Positions 8,892 to 17,949 are shown, numbered from the stretch's first letter. The stretch is 64,000 bases of DNA from Proteiniclasticum ruminis DSM 24773 (GCF_000701905.1 NZ_KL370832.1:223357-287356); one strand, 5' to 3'. The notes: generated from the sequence alone by a model not told the origin. Numbers and translations are program-made.

Positions 8892-9042
8892 CTTCTTCCA
8901 CCGAACCTACTTCTGATTTTTGGAAAAAGCGCCAAAGGTAAACCCATAGAAAGGAAGCTGGTCATAGAATGTTTACCGATGGCTTCTTGCACATACCACA
9001 TTTTCTACCTATAGTGAAAGGGAGAACAGTAGGAAAGGAACG

Positions 9043-9753
9043 ATGAATATGCTGGAATGTATTGCAGAAACCTATGAAGATGCAGTAGCCATTGAAAAAG
9101 GCGGAGGAGACCGGATTGAGCTCATTGCCTCCCTAAAAGAAGGAGGCCTGACACCAAGCTACGGACTGGTGAAAAAAGTAGTAGAAGAAGTGAAGATTCC
9201 GGTGAACATCATGCTTCGTCCCCATGCCAAGTCTTTTGTCTACAGCAAGGATGATCTGGACATCATGAAAGAGGATGCTAGAGTCTTTCATAAGCTGGGC
9301 GTAAAGCAGGTGGTCCTAGGCATGCTTACATCAGAAGGACTTCCAGATCTTGATGCTATAGAATACGTCCTGGAGGACACCAGTCTTCTGGCTACTTTTC
9401 ATAGGGCCATTGATGAGAGTAGAGATCTTCTTACCTCATTAAAGCTTCTCACCTCCTGCAGGCGCGTGACCCATGTGCTGACCTCTGGTGGGCCAGGTAG
9501 AGCTCAAGACCATCTGCCCCTTCTGAAAGAGATGATCAAAGAGTCTGAGGATCTTATCGTCATTGTGGGCAGCGGTATCCAGGAGGGAAATCTTCTGCCC
9601 ATCCGGAAGGAGATTGATTTCTATCTGGAGAATGGAAATGACAGGAAATCCTATGACATCCACGTGGGTACTGGAGTAAGAGGTGGAAGCGCGGAACATC
9701 CTGTGAATCAGGAAGAAGTGAAGAGGCTTGCAACCCTTTATGATAGCCTGTAA
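9043..9753 (+). CDS. cutC: CutC family protein
   Basis: This 236-residue TIM-barrel protein has the CutC signature: LECIAETYEDAVAIEKGGGDRIEL at the start, then PVNIMLRP, TFHRAID and VLTSGG. CutC was historically linked to copper tolerance, but its biochemical activity is unsettled. Divergent from a LacI regulator and followed by a transaldolase, it sits among carbohydrate genes rather than copper genes, which hints at a role in sugar metabolism here (inference). Confidence 0.88.
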   Translation: MNMLECIAETYEDAVAIEKGGGDRIELIASLKEGGLTPSYGLVKKVVEEVKIPVNIMLRPHAKSFVYSKDDLDIMKEDARVFHKLGVKQVVLGMLTSEGLPDLDAIEYVLEDTSLLATFHRAIDESRDLLTSLKLLTSCRRVTHVLTSGGPGRAQDHLPLLKEMIKESEDLIVIVGSGIQEGNLLPIRKEIDFYLENGNDRKSYDIHVGTGVRGGSAEHPVNQEEVKRLATLYDSL

Positions 9754-9774
9754 CAGAAAAGTTGGTGAAATTGC

Positions 9775-9789
9775 GTGAAACGCTTACAC
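9775..9789. promoter_or_regulatory. LacI/CcpA-like operator before the transaldolase gene
   Basis: GTGAAACGCTTACAC is an imperfect odd-centred palindrome close to the cre/LacI-family consensus (TGWAA-CG-TTWCA), although one base shorter than the 14-base cre. It lies about 30 bases upstream of the -10 box at 9818. Confidence 0.45.
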
Positions 9790-9814
9790 AAGTGCATTCG
9801 CGGTGGATTTTTTG

Positions 9815-9823
9815 TGTTAAAAT
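9815..9823 (+). promoter_or_regulatory. Extended -10 promoter of the transaldolase gene
   Basis: TG-T-TAAAAT forms an extended -10 element 52 bases before the ATG. No convincing -35 is seen. Confidence 0.45.
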
Positions 9824-9874
9824 AGAGGGGAAGCAATTGAAATCCCATTATTTAGAAAATTCAGGAGGAAAGAA

Positions 9875-10519
9875 ATGAAGTATTTTATTGATACCGCCAA
9901 CGTGGAAGAAATCAGAAAAGCTGCAGAACTGGGCATTGTGGATGGGGTTACCACCAATCCGTCTCTCATAGCCAAGGAAGGGAGAGTCTTCGAGGAAGTC
10001 ATCGAGGAAATCACCAAAATCGTCGATGGCCCCATCAGTGCAGAGGTTATTTCCCTGGATGCGGAGGGTATGCTGAAAGAAGCGGAAGAGCTTGTGAAGA
10101 TCCATCCGAACATTGTCATTAAAGTGCCCATGACCCCAGAAGGCTTAAAAGCCACAGCAGCACTGGCAGCAAAGGGAGTTCACGTCAATGTGACCCTTAT
10201 TTTCTCAGCGACTCAGGCGCTGGCTGCAGCTAAAGCAGGTGCATCTTATGTGTCACCCTTTGTGGGCAGACTGGATGACATCGGCATAGAAGGCATGGAT
10301 CTCATTGAGGAAATCATGTATATTTTCAAGACCTATGGACTGCATACAGAGGTTATTGTGGCATCTGTAAGAAGCAGAAACCATCTGACCCAGGCAGCCA
10401 TGGCTGGGGCGGACATTGCTACGGTGCCCTATAAGGTGCTCATGGATTCACTGAAGCACCCACTCACAGACCAGGGCATTGAGAAGTTTCTGAAGGACTG
10501 GGAGAGCGTAAAGAAATAA
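9875..10519 (+). CDS. fsa: Transaldolase / fructose-6-phosphate aldolase family protein
   Basis: The 214-residue short-form transaldolase begins [16 protein letters not shown] and has [15 protein letters not shown]. The Schiff-base lysine lies in [12 protein letters not shown], and [11 protein letters not shown] is conserved. Members carry out either pentose-phosphate transaldolase chemistry or fructose-6-phosphate aldolase activity, which cannot be told apart by these motifs alone. AGGAGGAAAGAA precedes the start. It is a single-gene unit with its own promoter, an operator-like site and a terminator. Confidence 0.9.
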   Translation: MKYFIDTANVEEIRKAAELGIVDGVTTNPSLIAKEGRVFEEVIEEITKIVDGPISAEVISLDAEGMLKEAEELVKIHPNIVIKVPMTPEGLKATAALAAKGVHVNVTLIFSATQALAAAKAGASYVSPFVGRLDDIGIEGMDLIEEIMYIFKTYGLHTEVIVASVRSRNHLTQAAMAGADIATVPYKVLMDSLKHPLTDQGIEKFLKDWESVKK

Positions 10520-10533
10520 GAGGGATGCAGCAG

Positions 10534-10575
10534 GCGGAATGACTTCAGGAAAGAAGACATTCCGCTTCTTTTTTT
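10534..10575 (+). terminator. Intrinsic terminator after the transaldolase gene
   Basis: GCGGAATG pairs with CATTCCGC around a 16-base loop, followed by TTCTTTTTTT. Confidence 0.8.
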
Positions 10576-10590
10576 ATAGGAGGAGTGAAG

Positions 10591-11097
10591 ATGGAGATTG
10601 AACTGGTGCTATTACGGCACGGCATCGCAGAAGATTTTTCAAAGGATGGATTTGATTTTAACCGTAGGCTCACAGAAAAAGGGAAAAGAAGGCTGGAGAA
10701 AAGGCTCCCGAATCTTAAAGCTCTTCTAAAGAAGAAAAATGGATTGAGAATCATGTCCAGCCCTTTGGTACGGGCTAGAGAAACGGCGAAGATTCTGAAA
10801 GATGCACTGAAAGTAGAGAAAGAGATTGGGTATTATGACTTTCTAGGAGAAGGAGATCTGGAAGAGCTTTTGCATTATCTGGAGGCGCTGAAAGAGGAGG
10901 AGACCATTTTCATTGTGGGTCATGAACCGTATCTTTCAGAATGGGCGGAGTATTTCACTAAAGAACTTCATCCTTTCCGGAAGGGCCAGGCAGCATCTTT
11001 TCTGCTGCGCATTGAAGAAGGCAGCATTATGGAATCGAGACTGCTCTGGAGCCTCAGGTCCAGGGAGATGAAAAAGCTTAGAAAAAAGAAGAAGTGA
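10591..11097 (+). CDS. SixA-like histidine phosphatase
   Basis: This 168-residue branch-1 histidine phosphatase has the RHG catalytic motif near the start (LVLLRHGIAEDFSKDG), SSPLVRARETAKIL, and the second catalytic histidine in VGHEPYLSEW. The SixA subfamily removes phosphate from phosphohistidine on signalling proteins. ATG 10591 is favoured because AGGAGG sits seven bases before it; a GTG two codons upstream overlaps that site. A lysine-rich tail ends the protein. It lies between two terminators. Confidence 0.85.
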   Translation: MEIELVLLRHGIAEDFSKDGFDFNRRLTEKGKRRLEKRLPNLKALLKKKNGLRIMSSPLVRARETAKILKDALKVEKEIGYYDFLGEGDLEELLHYLEALKEEETIFIVGHEPYLSEWAEYFTKELHPFRKGQAASFLLRIEEGSIMESRLLWSLRSREMKKLRKKKK

Positions 11098-11127
11098 TCC
11101 TTGAGAAATCTACATCTGAAGTCTAAA

Positions 11128-11178
11128 ACAGCCTGCTTTTCGGAGTTTCAACGCTCCATAAAGCAGGCTGTCTTTTTG
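11128..11178. terminator. Bidirectional intrinsic terminator
   Basis: ACAGCCTGCTTT pairs with AAAGCAGGCTGT, an inner GGAG/CTCC stem sits in the loop, and CTTTTT follows. It separates converging genes. Confidence 0.85.
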
Positions 11179-11179
11179 T

Positions 11180-11935
11180 TTACAGGAACATCTCATAAAG
11201 GAGTTTTCCAAAGACCACAAAGGACATGATGAGGAAGATGGGTTTGATAAACTTTGGACCATTCTTTATGGCAAGCTTTGTGCCTACAAGAGACCCAAGG
11301 ATCATAAAGAAGGCGATGGGCACGCCTAAAAGATAATCAATCTTTCCGGCAAAGGCAAAGGTCACCAGGGAAGTGAAGTTTGAGGTGAAGTTGATGAGCT
11401 TTGCATTGCCTGAAGCATTGGTGAAATCAAACTTTAAAAACCGAATGAAAATAAAAATCAGGAAGGAGCCTGTACCAGGTCCAAAGAATCCGTCATAGAA
11501 TCCTAAGGCGAATCCCACCACTGAGACAAAAAAGATCTTCTTCTTGGTGATGGTGGTGAAGCTGTTCACCTTTCCCAGATCCTTCTTGAAGAAGGTATAG
11601 AGTCCCACCACTAATATGGCCACGCTGACAAAAGGGTAAAGAAAATCCTGAGGGATTTTAAGCACAGCCCGTACCCCTAAGATGGCCCCTAGCGCCGTCA
11701 TGGGGACGGCAATGCGCATGAGCCGGAAATTCACTTTGCTGGATTTGGCGTAGCCTGCCGTGGAAATGAAAGATCCCATGGTGGCGGCAAATTTATTGGT
11801 CCCCAGGGTGAAGTGGGGAGGCACACCCGCCAGAAGATAGGCAGGAATGGTGACAAGGCCTCCACCTCCAGCGATGGAGTCCACCAGGGCTCCCAGAAAT
11901 CCTGCGGCACATAAAAACAGTAGACGATAATCCAT
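11180..11935 (-). CDS. TauE/SafE (YfcA-type) membrane permease
   Basis: This 251-residue integral membrane protein has about eight hydrophobic helices. It starts MDYRLLFLCAAGFLGALVDS followed by the signature AGGGGLVTIPAYLL, and the second-half repeat is GFYDGFFGPGTGSF. The family exports or imports small organic or sulfur anions such as sulfite or sulfoacetate; the substrate here is unknown. ATG 11935 follows AAGAGGAACAAT. A longer frame to 11980 lacks a ribosome-binding site. It is transcribed alone. Confidence 0.87.
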   Translation of the reverse strand: MDYRLLFLCAAGFLGALVDSIAGGGGLVTIPAYLLAGVPPHFTLGTNKFAATMGSFISTAGYAKSSKVNFRLMRIAVPMTALGAILGVRAVLKIPQDFLYPFVSVAILVVGLYTFFKKDLGKVNSFTTITKKKIFFVSVVGFALGFYDGFFGPGTGSFLIFIFIRFLKFDFTNASGNAKLINFTSNFTSLVTFAFAGKIDYLLGVPIAFFMILGSLVGTKLAIKNGPKFIKPIFLIMSFVVFGKLLYEMFL

Positions 11936-12172
11936 ATATTGTTCCTCTTTTTCAAAATTAAATAGCTGGATGCTGGTCATTGCGGCATGTTTTTCTGAAA
12001 CTCCTTTGCATCCGAAAATAATTATAGCACAGGGGGGGTATTCTTGCGTATGGATTCTTCCTGGGAGATTAGAGAATCTATACAGATTATTTTGAAGTCA
12101 TCCAGAGGAAGAATCCGATCAGAATGGTTTCAGTGGGAAACAGAATCTGCTATGATAGGTGAGGGAGTTGAG

Positions 12173-13531
12173 ATGAATTTGAAAAGAAATGAAGTTATAG
12201 AAGTAAAGATTACAGACCATAGTTTTCCAGGAACAGGCATCGGCCTTGTGGCGGGGAAAAAAGTGCAGGTGAAGGGCGCTTATCCAGGGGAAACGGTCCT
12301 TGCAAGGGCTCATCAGGTGAGATCCGACAGGGCAAAGGGAAGATTCATGGAAGTGGTTTCGCCTGCAGAATATGCTGTGAAAGCGCCTTGTATCCATTTT
12401 GGCAGGTGCGGTGGATGCGCCAGCCAACAGGTGCCCCTTACTCTTCAGAGAACCTTTAAAGAAGAGGAAGTGAAGAAGCTTTTTACCCAGCATGATCTGC
12501 CTTTAGGAGAGTATATGGGCATTACTGGCCATGAGGATGCCTATGAGTACAGAAACAAGATGGAGTATACCTTTGGAGATGAAGTAAAAGATGGGGAGCT
12601 GAACCTGGGGATGCATCTGAAGGGGATGAAAAACTCCGTGGTGAATACAGTGGAGTGCCTTCTGGTGACGGAAGATTTCAGAAAGATCCATGAGTACACC
12701 ATAAACTACTTTAGAGGCAAGAATCTGCCCTATTATCGCGTTATGAGACAGACGGGTTATCTTCGGAATTTCATTCTGAGACGTGGGGTCCATACGGGAG
12801 AGCTCATGGTGAACCTTGTGACCACCACGCAGGTCTCTTTTGATCTGACAGAATATAAGGAAGGACTTCTTCAGCTGCCGCTAGAGGAAACGCTGGTTTC
12901 CATTTTGCATACGGAGAACGACAATCTGGCAGATGCGGTGAATGTGGATAAGCTGAACATTCTTCATGGCCGGGATTTTATCTACGAGAAGCTTTTTGAT
13001 CTGACCTTTAAGATTTCTCCGTTTTCTTTCTTCCAGACAAACACCAAAGGGGCGGAAGTGCTCTATGGAGAGGTGAAGAGCCTCATTGGAGGAGAGAAGG
13101 AAGAGATTTTTGACCTTTATTGCGGTACAGGCACCATCGGGCAGATTGTATCTGATAAAGCAAAAAAAGTCAGAGGGGTAGAAATCATTGAAGAGGCGGT
13201 GGTCGCAGCCAATGAGAATGCAGCCATCAATGGACTCAGCCATGTGGCGTTTATCGCTGGAGATGTGAAGGATGTCATTGCGAACCTCACGGGTGCACCA
13301 GACCTCATCATCCTCGATCCGCCACGAAGCGGGGTACATCCTAAGGCGCTGGAATATGTGAAGGACTTTAATGCCAAGGAAATTATTTATGTGTCCTGTA
13401 ATCCTAAGACACTGGTGATCGATATAGATTATTTGACGGCACATGGGTATGAGATACAGAAAACAAAGATTGTAGACCTTTTTCCAAACACGCCTCACGT
13501 GGAGACTGTTGTACTGCTGGAAAGAAAATAA
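12173..13531 (+). CDS. rlmD: 23S rRNA (uracil-5-)-methyltransferase, RlmD/RumA family
   Basis: From ATG 12173 it has 452 residues. An N-terminal TRAM domain (residues 1-60) is followed by the iron-sulfur cysteines CIHFGRCGGC. The SAM site is FDLYCGTGTIG, then LDPPRSGVHP and the nucleophile region YVSCNPKTL. It methylates a uracil at C5 in 23S rRNA; Firmicutes often carry several paralogs with different targets, so the exact position is uncertain. Upstream in-frame codons from 12044 lack family similarity. It is the last chromosomal gene before the AT-rich island. Confidence 0.92.
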   Translation: MNLKRNEVIEVKITDHSFPGTGIGLVAGKKVQVKGAYPGETVLARAHQVRSDRAKGRFMEVVSPAEYAVKAPCIHFGRCGGCASQQVPLTLQRTFKEEEVKKLFTQHDLPLGEYMGITGHEDAYEYRNKMEYTFGDEVKDGELNLGMHLKGMKNSVVNTVECLLVTEDFRKIHEYTINYFRGKNLPYYRVMRQTGYLRNFILRRGVHTGELMVNLVTTTQVSFDLTEYKEGLLQLPLEETLVSILHTENDNLADAVNVDKLNILHGRDFIYEKLFDLTFKISPFSFFQTNTKGAEVLYGEVKSLIGGEKEEIFDLYCGTGTIGQIVSDKAKKVRGVEIIEEAVVAANENAAINGLSHVAFIAGDVKDVIANLTGAPDLIILDPPRSGVHPKALEYVKDFNAKEIIYVSCNPKTLVIDIDYLTAHGYEIQKTKIVDLFPNTPHVETVVLLERK

Positions 13532-13538
13532 CACAAAA

Positions 13539-13587
13539 GAACCCTGGAATGAACTATCATAGCTGTTTCTAGGGTTCCATTATTTTT
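13539..13587 (+). terminator. Intrinsic terminator after rlmD
   Basis: GAACCCT pairs with AGGGTTC with additional weak pairing in the loop, followed by CATTATTTTT. It marks the left border of the accessory island. Confidence 0.65.
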
Positions 13588-14073
13588 GGATTAGCTATAT
13601 TTTCAAATGGAAGTTGTTTTTTATGGGGTTATAGGTGTGTTGGGAAATAGAATAATTGATATTATGGGGGTAGGGGTTATGTCAAATAATTGAACCATAT
13701 AACAATCGTAGAGAGTTATTAAGATTTTTCTAGAAAATGCACCTGTGTAGCAGAGGCTTAAGATGAATTAACTAAGTGGATATGTTTACTCGTGATAAAC
13801 ACGTTGAGACGGTGGTATTGATGTCAAGGGTAGATAAGTAAGGGTGTAATAAGATAAGTAAATAAAGGCTTTCCGTGGTTTGAGGTCTGGTTTTAAGCCG
13901 GAAGGATAATCACGGTTTTTTATTTGTGGGAAATTATCCAAGAATAGAAAAGCGTAAGATTGAGTGGATAGATTGACTTTTGGGCTTGTTAGTTGATAGG
14001 ATTGCTGACAAAAATATAGTGAGTGGATAGGATTATTGTCAAAAAATTAGAAAACATTTACAATTTCTATTGA
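13588..14073. other. AT-rich non-coding stretch at island left edge
   Basis: No open frame of note is present. It contains imperfect copies of a GTGGATAGGATT-N-TGTCAAAAA-like segment (around 13965, 13990 and 14021) and a possible CCGTG/CACGG hairpin followed by TTTTTT near 13915. It looks like remnant sequence between rlmD and the decayed hsdM. Confidence 0.4.
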
Positions 14074-14304
14074 CCGAATGTCAAGGGTTTCTGTAAGTCG
14101 GCCAAAATTGAAGAAATCAGAGAGCATGAATATGTCCTAACCCCAGGAAGATATGTAGGAATAGAAGATGTAGAAGATAATGGAATTCCATTCGATGAAA
14201 AGATGGAGAATATGATAGCTGAGCTGGCTGAACTCTTTGCTAAATCACGACACCTTGAAGATGAAATCAGAAAGAATCTTGGGAGTATTAGGTATGAGTT
14301 TTAG
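14074..14304 (+). pseudogene. hsdM: C-terminal remnant of type I restriction methyltransferase HsdM
   Basis: An open stretch of 76 codons, just after an in-frame TGA, reads GFCKSAKIEEI, then EYVLTPGRYVG, then LEDEIRKNLGSIRYEF before the stop. This is the highly characteristic end of HsdM subunits (FCK..., VLTPGRYVG, LE..I..NL). The entire catalytic part with the NPPY motif is missing and there is no start codon, so this is a fragment. The stop overlaps the start of the hsdS remnant, preserving the original operon junction. Confidence 0.85.
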
Positions 14305-14778
14305 CGAGTGGAGAGAAGGAAATTAGAAGAAATTAATGATATTGAAATGGGCCAATCTCCAAAATCAGAACTTTACAACCAAACAGGAGAAGGCTTACGG
14401 TTTCTGCAAGGTAACAGAACAATTGGAGATAAATATCCATACTTTGATACTTATTGCACAGAAAATAAAAAAATGCAAACACAAACGATGTAATTATGAG
14501 CGTTAGAGCTCCCTGTTGGTGATTTAAATATTTCCCAGACAAAAATAAGCCTCGGTAGAGGGGTTTGCGCAATGAGACTGAAAGGTGAACAGAATAGTAA
14601 CCATCTGTTTTATCTGATGAAACACAATATTAAAGAGATGATAAATCAGGAAAGTGGAACAGTTTTTGGGTCAGTATATAAAAAAGATATATTGGGTTTA
14701 GAAGTAAAAATTACCAATATACCACTTCGTCATAGCCTTCAAATCAGGTTTCGAAATGGAAGTATGAGATGCAATTGA
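14294..14778 (+). pseudogene. hsdS: Frameshifted HsdS specificity-subunit remnant
   Basis: The frame begins ATG AGT TTT AGC GAG TGG (MSFSEWRE) and shifts at once to KLEEINDIEMGQSPKSELYN, then GLRFLQGNRTIGDKYPYF, a typical target-recognition-domain start. It shifts again to VIMSVRAP, again to VGDLNIS and GRGVC, and ends after SGTVFGSVYKKDILGLEV. At least three frameshifts and loss of the second recognition domain show it is dead. No hsdR is seen. It marks a decayed type I restriction system at the island edge. Confidence 0.85.
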
Positions 14779-14789
14779 TTATTTTTGTA

Positions 14790-14818
14790 TTGAACACATC
14801 GTTTTGGTGTGTTATTCT
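14790..14818 (+). promoter_or_regulatory. Promoter of the mef-msr unit
   Basis: TTGAAC, a 17-base spacer and TATTCT lie about 40 bases before the MTASIRLR leader peptide. Confidence 0.6.
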
Positions 14819-14857
14819 TAGGTTGATATAAATAAAGATGTAGAAGGAACCAAAACT

Positions 14858-14884
14858 ATGACAGCATCAATACGTTTAAGATAA
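14858..14884 (+). CDS. Macrolide-sensing leader peptide MTASIRLR
   Basis: An eight-codon frame with AGAAGGAACC before it encodes MTASIRLR. This matches, with one M-to-I change, the MTASMRLR/K leader peptides known upstream of mef and some erm genes. There the RLR motif stalls the ribosome when a macrolide occupies the exit tunnel, which switches downstream RNA folding and lets transcription continue. Its position before attenuator hairpins and mef fits that mechanism exactly. Confidence 0.85.
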   Translation: MTASIRLR

Positions 14885-14893
14885 GTTGGCAAT

Positions 14894-14930
14894 AAAAAAG
14901 GCAGTATCTATCCCAATGATAGGCTTTTTT
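14894..14930 (+). promoter_or_regulatory. Attenuator hairpin of the mef leader
   Basis: AAAAAAG pairs with CTTTTTT and CTATC with GATAG, ending in a run of six T. It begins nine bases after the leader-peptide stop, so a ribosome stalled on RLR would change its folding. Confidence 0.6.
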
Positions 14931-15046
14931 GTTGTGCTTATTTATACGATATTGAGCATTCATTAGTTAAGGTGAGGATATAGGTTATTTAACTATACCT
15001 TTATTTAACGATGTCTTTAATATGAATGTTTCCAGATTGTATGTAT

Positions 15047-15088
15047 GCAGACCAAAAGCCACATTGTGGATTTTGGCCTGCATTTTTT
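15047..15088 (+). terminator. Second terminator in the mef leader
   Basis: GCAG-CCAAAA-CCAC pairs with GTGG-TTTTGG-CTGC (two internal mismatches), followed by ATTTTTT, 63 bases before mef. It is a strong stem that readthrough must overcome for mef expression. Confidence 0.75.
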
Positions 15089-15150
15089 ATTGCCTAGAAT
15101 ACTATTTAAAATAGAAATTTAAGCAAAATAATATGCAGGAGATAATAGAA

Positions 15151-16368
15151 ATGGAAAAATATATAAATTGGAAACTTAAGTTTTATACTATATGGGCAGG
15201 GCAGGCGGTATCTTTAATCACTAGTGCCATCCTGCAAATGGCGATAATTTTTTACCTTACAGAAAAAACAGGATCTGCGATGGTCTTGTCTATGGCTTCA
15301 CTAGTAGGGTTTTTACCCTATGCGGTCTTTGGACCAGCCATTGGTGTATTAGTGGATCGTCATGATAGGAAGAAGATAATGATTGGTGCTGATTTAATTA
15401 TAGCAGCAGCTGGAGCAGTGCTCGCTATTGTTGCATTGTATACGGAGTTATCTGTATGGATGGTTATGGTAGTATTGTTTATCCGTAGCATTGGAACGGC
15501 TTTTCATTCTCCGGCTCTCAATGCGGTTACGCCGCTTTTAGTACCAGAAGAACAGCTTACGAAATGTGCAGGTTATAGTCAGTCTGTGCAGTCGATAAGC
15601 TATATTATTAGTCCGGCGGCTGCAGCATTGTTATACTCCGTTTGGAAATTAAATGCAATTATTGCTATCGATGTATTGGGCGCTGTGATTGCATCTATTA
15701 CGGTAGCAATTGTAAGTATTCCTAAGCTGGGCGATCAAGTGCAAAGTTTGGAACTAAATTTCTTAAGAGAAATGAAAGAAGGAATTGTCGCATTGAGACA
15801 AAACAAAGGCTTATTTGCCTTATTACTCTTAGGAACGCTATATACGTTTGTGTATATGCCAATTAATGCACTATTTCCTTTAATTAGCATGGAATGCTTT
15901 AATGGAACACCTGTGCATATTTCCATTACCGAAATCGCTTTTGCATCTGGAATGCTAGTAGGCGGTCTACTATTAGGAAGGTTGGGGAACTTTGAAAAGC
16001 GTGTATTACTAATAACAGGTTCATTCTTTATAATGGGAGCCAGTTTAGCCGTTTCAGGTTTACTTCCTCCAAGTGGGTTTGTTATATTTGTAGCTTGTTG
16101 TGCAGTAATGGGGCTTTCGGTGCCATTTTATAGCGGTGTGCAAACAGCTCTTTTTCAGGAGAAGATTAAGCCTGAATATTTAGGACGTGTATTTTCTTTG
16201 ACCGGAAGTATTATGTCATTTGCTATGCCAATTGGATTAATTCTTTCTGGATTCTTTGCTGATAGAATTGGTGTAAACCATTGGTTTTTACTATCAGGTA
16301 TTTTAATTATTGGCATTGCTATAGTTTGCCCAATGATAACAGAGGTTAGAAAATTAGATTTAAAATAA
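15151..16368 (+). CDS. mef(A): Mef(A)/Mef(E)-type macrolide efflux MFS transporter
   Basis: This 405-residue protein has the same length as the streptococcal Mef proteins and closely matches them along its length by memory (FYTIWAGQAVSLITSAILQM, VDRHDRKKIMIGADLIIAAA, GVNHWFLLSGILIIG). About twelve hydrophobic helices and the MFS loop-2 motif GVLVDRHDRKK are present. It confers 14- and 15-membered macrolide resistance together with the Msr ABC-F partner. ATG 15151 follows GCAGGAGATAATAGA; an ATG six codons upstream has no site. It is controlled by the attenuated leader. Differences at scattered positions suggest a variant allele. Confidence 0.92.
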   Translation: MEKYINWKLKFYTIWAGQAVSLITSAILQMAIIFYLTEKTGSAMVLSMASLVGFLPYAVFGPAIGVLVDRHDRKKIMIGADLIIAAAGAVLAIVALYTELSVWMVMVVLFIRSIGTAFHSPALNAVTPLLVPEEQLTKCAGYSQSVQSISYIISPAAAALLYSVWKLNAIIAIDVLGAVIASITVAIVSIPKLGDQVQSLELNFLREMKEGIVALRQNKGLFALLLLGTLYTFVYMPINALFPLISMECFNGTPVHISITEIAFASGMLVGGLLLGRLGNFEKRVLLITGSFFIMGASLAVSGLLPPSGFVIFVACCAVMGLSVPFYSGVQTALFQEKIKPEYLGRVFSLTGSIMSFAMPIGLILSGFFADRIGVNHWFLLSGILIIGIAIVCPMITEVRKLDLK

Positions 16369-16389
16369 AATAATATTGGAGGGATATTT

Positions 16390-16410
16390 ATGTATCTTAT
16401 TTTCATGTAA
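16390..16410 (+). CDS. MsrD leader peptide MYLIFM
   Basis: The six-codon frame ATG TAT CTT ATT TTC ATG TAA follows GGAGGGATATTT. MYLIFM is the leader peptide described for msrD, whose translation stalls in the presence of certain macrolides and regulates the downstream ABC-F gene. Its conservation here indicates that the two-step control of the mef-msr assembly is intact. Confidence 0.85.
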   Translation: MYLIFM

Positions 16411-16426
16411 TTCTTCCTGCTAAAAT

Positions 16427-16444
16427 CGCAGGGTTTTCCCTGCG
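16427..16444 (+). promoter_or_regulatory. msr leader hairpin
   Basis: CGCAGGG-TTTT-CCCTGCG, a perfect seven-pair stem 17 bases after the MYLIFM stop, is part of the attenuator region before msr(D). Confidence 0.65.
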
Positions 16445-16488
16445 TACAAGCAAATGAAAGCATGCGATTATAGACAGGAGGAAATAAG

Positions 16489-17949
16489 ATGGAATTGATA
16501 TTAAAAGTAAAAGACATTCGTGTGGAATTCACAGGGCGAGATGTTTTGGATATAGATGAATTAGAAGTATATGATTATGACCGTATTGGTTTAGTAGGAG
16601 CAAATGGTGCAGGGAAAAGCACTTTACTCAAGGTGCTTTTAGGGGAATTAACTCCAGAAGGATGTAAAATTAATCGTCTGGGTGAACTTTCCTATATCCC
16701 TCAGTTGGATGAAGTAAGTTTGCGGGAGGAAAAAGATTTTGCACTTGTAGGCAAGCTGGGTGTTGAGCAATTAGATATACAGACCATGAGCGGTGGTGAA
16801 GAAACAAGACTTAAAATAGCACAGGCTTTATCAGCACAAGTACATGGTATTTTAGCCGATGAACCTACCAGTCATTTAGACCGTGAAGGAATTGATTTTC
16901 TAATTGGACAGCTAAAATATTTTACAGGTGCACTGTTAGTTATTAGCCATGACCGATATTTTCTTGATGAGGTAGTAGATAAAATATGGGAACTGAAAGA
17001 TGGAAAAATCACGGAGTATTGGGGAAACTATTCTGATTTTCTTCGCCAGAAAGAGGAAGAACGCAAGAGCCAGGCTGCAGAATACGAACAATTTGTTGCG
17101 GAACGTAGCCGTTTGGAAAGGGCTGCGGAGGAAAAGCGAAAACAGGCTCGTAAAATAGAACAAAAGGCAAAATGTGCTTCAAAGAAAAAAAGTACTGAAG
17201 GCGGAGGGCGTTTAGCTCATCAAAAATCAATAGGAAGTAAGGAAAAAAAGTTGCATAATGCCGCTAAATCCCTAGACCATAGGATTGCGGCCTTAGGAAA
17301 TATAGAAGCTCCAGAAAATATTAGCAGGATTCGTTTTAGGCAAAGTGATGCATTGGCACTCTACAATCCATATCCTATCGTCGGTACGGAAATTACTAAA
17401 ATATTTGGGGATAAGGTACTATTTGAAAATGCATCTTTTCAAATTCCACTAGGAGCAAAAGTGGCACTAACTGGTGGTAACGGAACAGGAAAAACAACTT
17501 TAATCCAAATGATCCTAAAACATGAAGATGGAATTTCTATTTCACCTAAGGCAAAAATAGGTTACTTTGCACAAAATTGTTACAAGTACAACGGTAATCA
17601 GAAAGTCCTAGAGTTTATGCAGGAGGATTGTGATTACAATGTTTCAGAAATTCGTTCAGTTCTAGCATCAATGGGGCATAAACAAAACGATATTGGAAAA
17701 AGCTTATCTGCTTTAAGCGGCGGAGAAATTATTAAATTGTTGCTGGCTAAAATGCTTATGGGTAGATATAACATCCTGCTAATGGATGAACCGAGTAACT
17801 TCCTTGACATACCAAGCTTAGAGGCTTTGGAAATATTAATGAAGGAGTATACTGGAACTATAGTGTTTATCACCCATGACAAACGGCTACTCGACAATGT
17901 GGCTGATGTGGTTTATGAAATTAGTGATAAGAAAATAAGAAGAAAATAA
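16489..17949 (+). CDS. msr(D): Msr(D)-type ABC-F ribosomal protection protein
   Basis: This 486-residue protein has two ABC ATPase domains and no membrane helices. Domain 1 has [19 protein letters not shown] signature and ADEPTSHLD; domain 2 has [22 protein letters not shown] and MDEPSNFLD. The long charged linker between them (residues ~190-285, rich in K, E and R) is the antibiotic-resistance domain that reaches into the ribosome to dislodge macrolides. It is paired with mef 120 bases upstream. ACAGGAGGAAATAAG precedes the ATG. Confidence 0.93.
   Translation: MELILKVKDIRVEFTGRDVLDIDELEVYDYDRIGLVGANGAGKSTLLKVLLGELTPEGCKINRLGELSYIPQLDEVSLREEKDFALVGKLGVEQLDIQTMSGGEETRLKIAQALSAQVHGILADEPTSHLDREGIDFLIGQLKYFTGALLVISHDRYFLDEVVDKIWELKDGKITEYWGNYSDFLRQKEEERKSQAAEYEQFVAERSRLERAAEEKRKQARKIEQKAKCASKKKSTEGGGRLAHQKSIGSKEKKLHNAAKSLDHRIAALGNIEAPENISRIRFRQSDALALYNPYPIVGTEITKIFGDKVLFENASFQIPLGAKVALTGGNGTGKTTLIQMILKHEDGISISPKAKIGYFAQNCYKYNGNQKVLEFMQEDCDYNVSEIRSVLASMGHKQNDIGKSLSALSGGEIIKLLLAKMLMGRYNILLMDEPSNFLDIPSLEALEILMKEYTGTIVFITHDKRLLDNVADVVYEISDKKIRRK

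Noticed and set aside
8810-9001. Upstream extension of the minus-strand LacI gene
   Set aside because: LacI proteins begin at the helix-turn-helix (ATG 8809); the extra 64 residues have no LacI pattern.
12044-12172. Upstream extension of the rlmD frame
   Set aside because: No similarity to the family and a better start with GAGGGAG before it exists at 12173.
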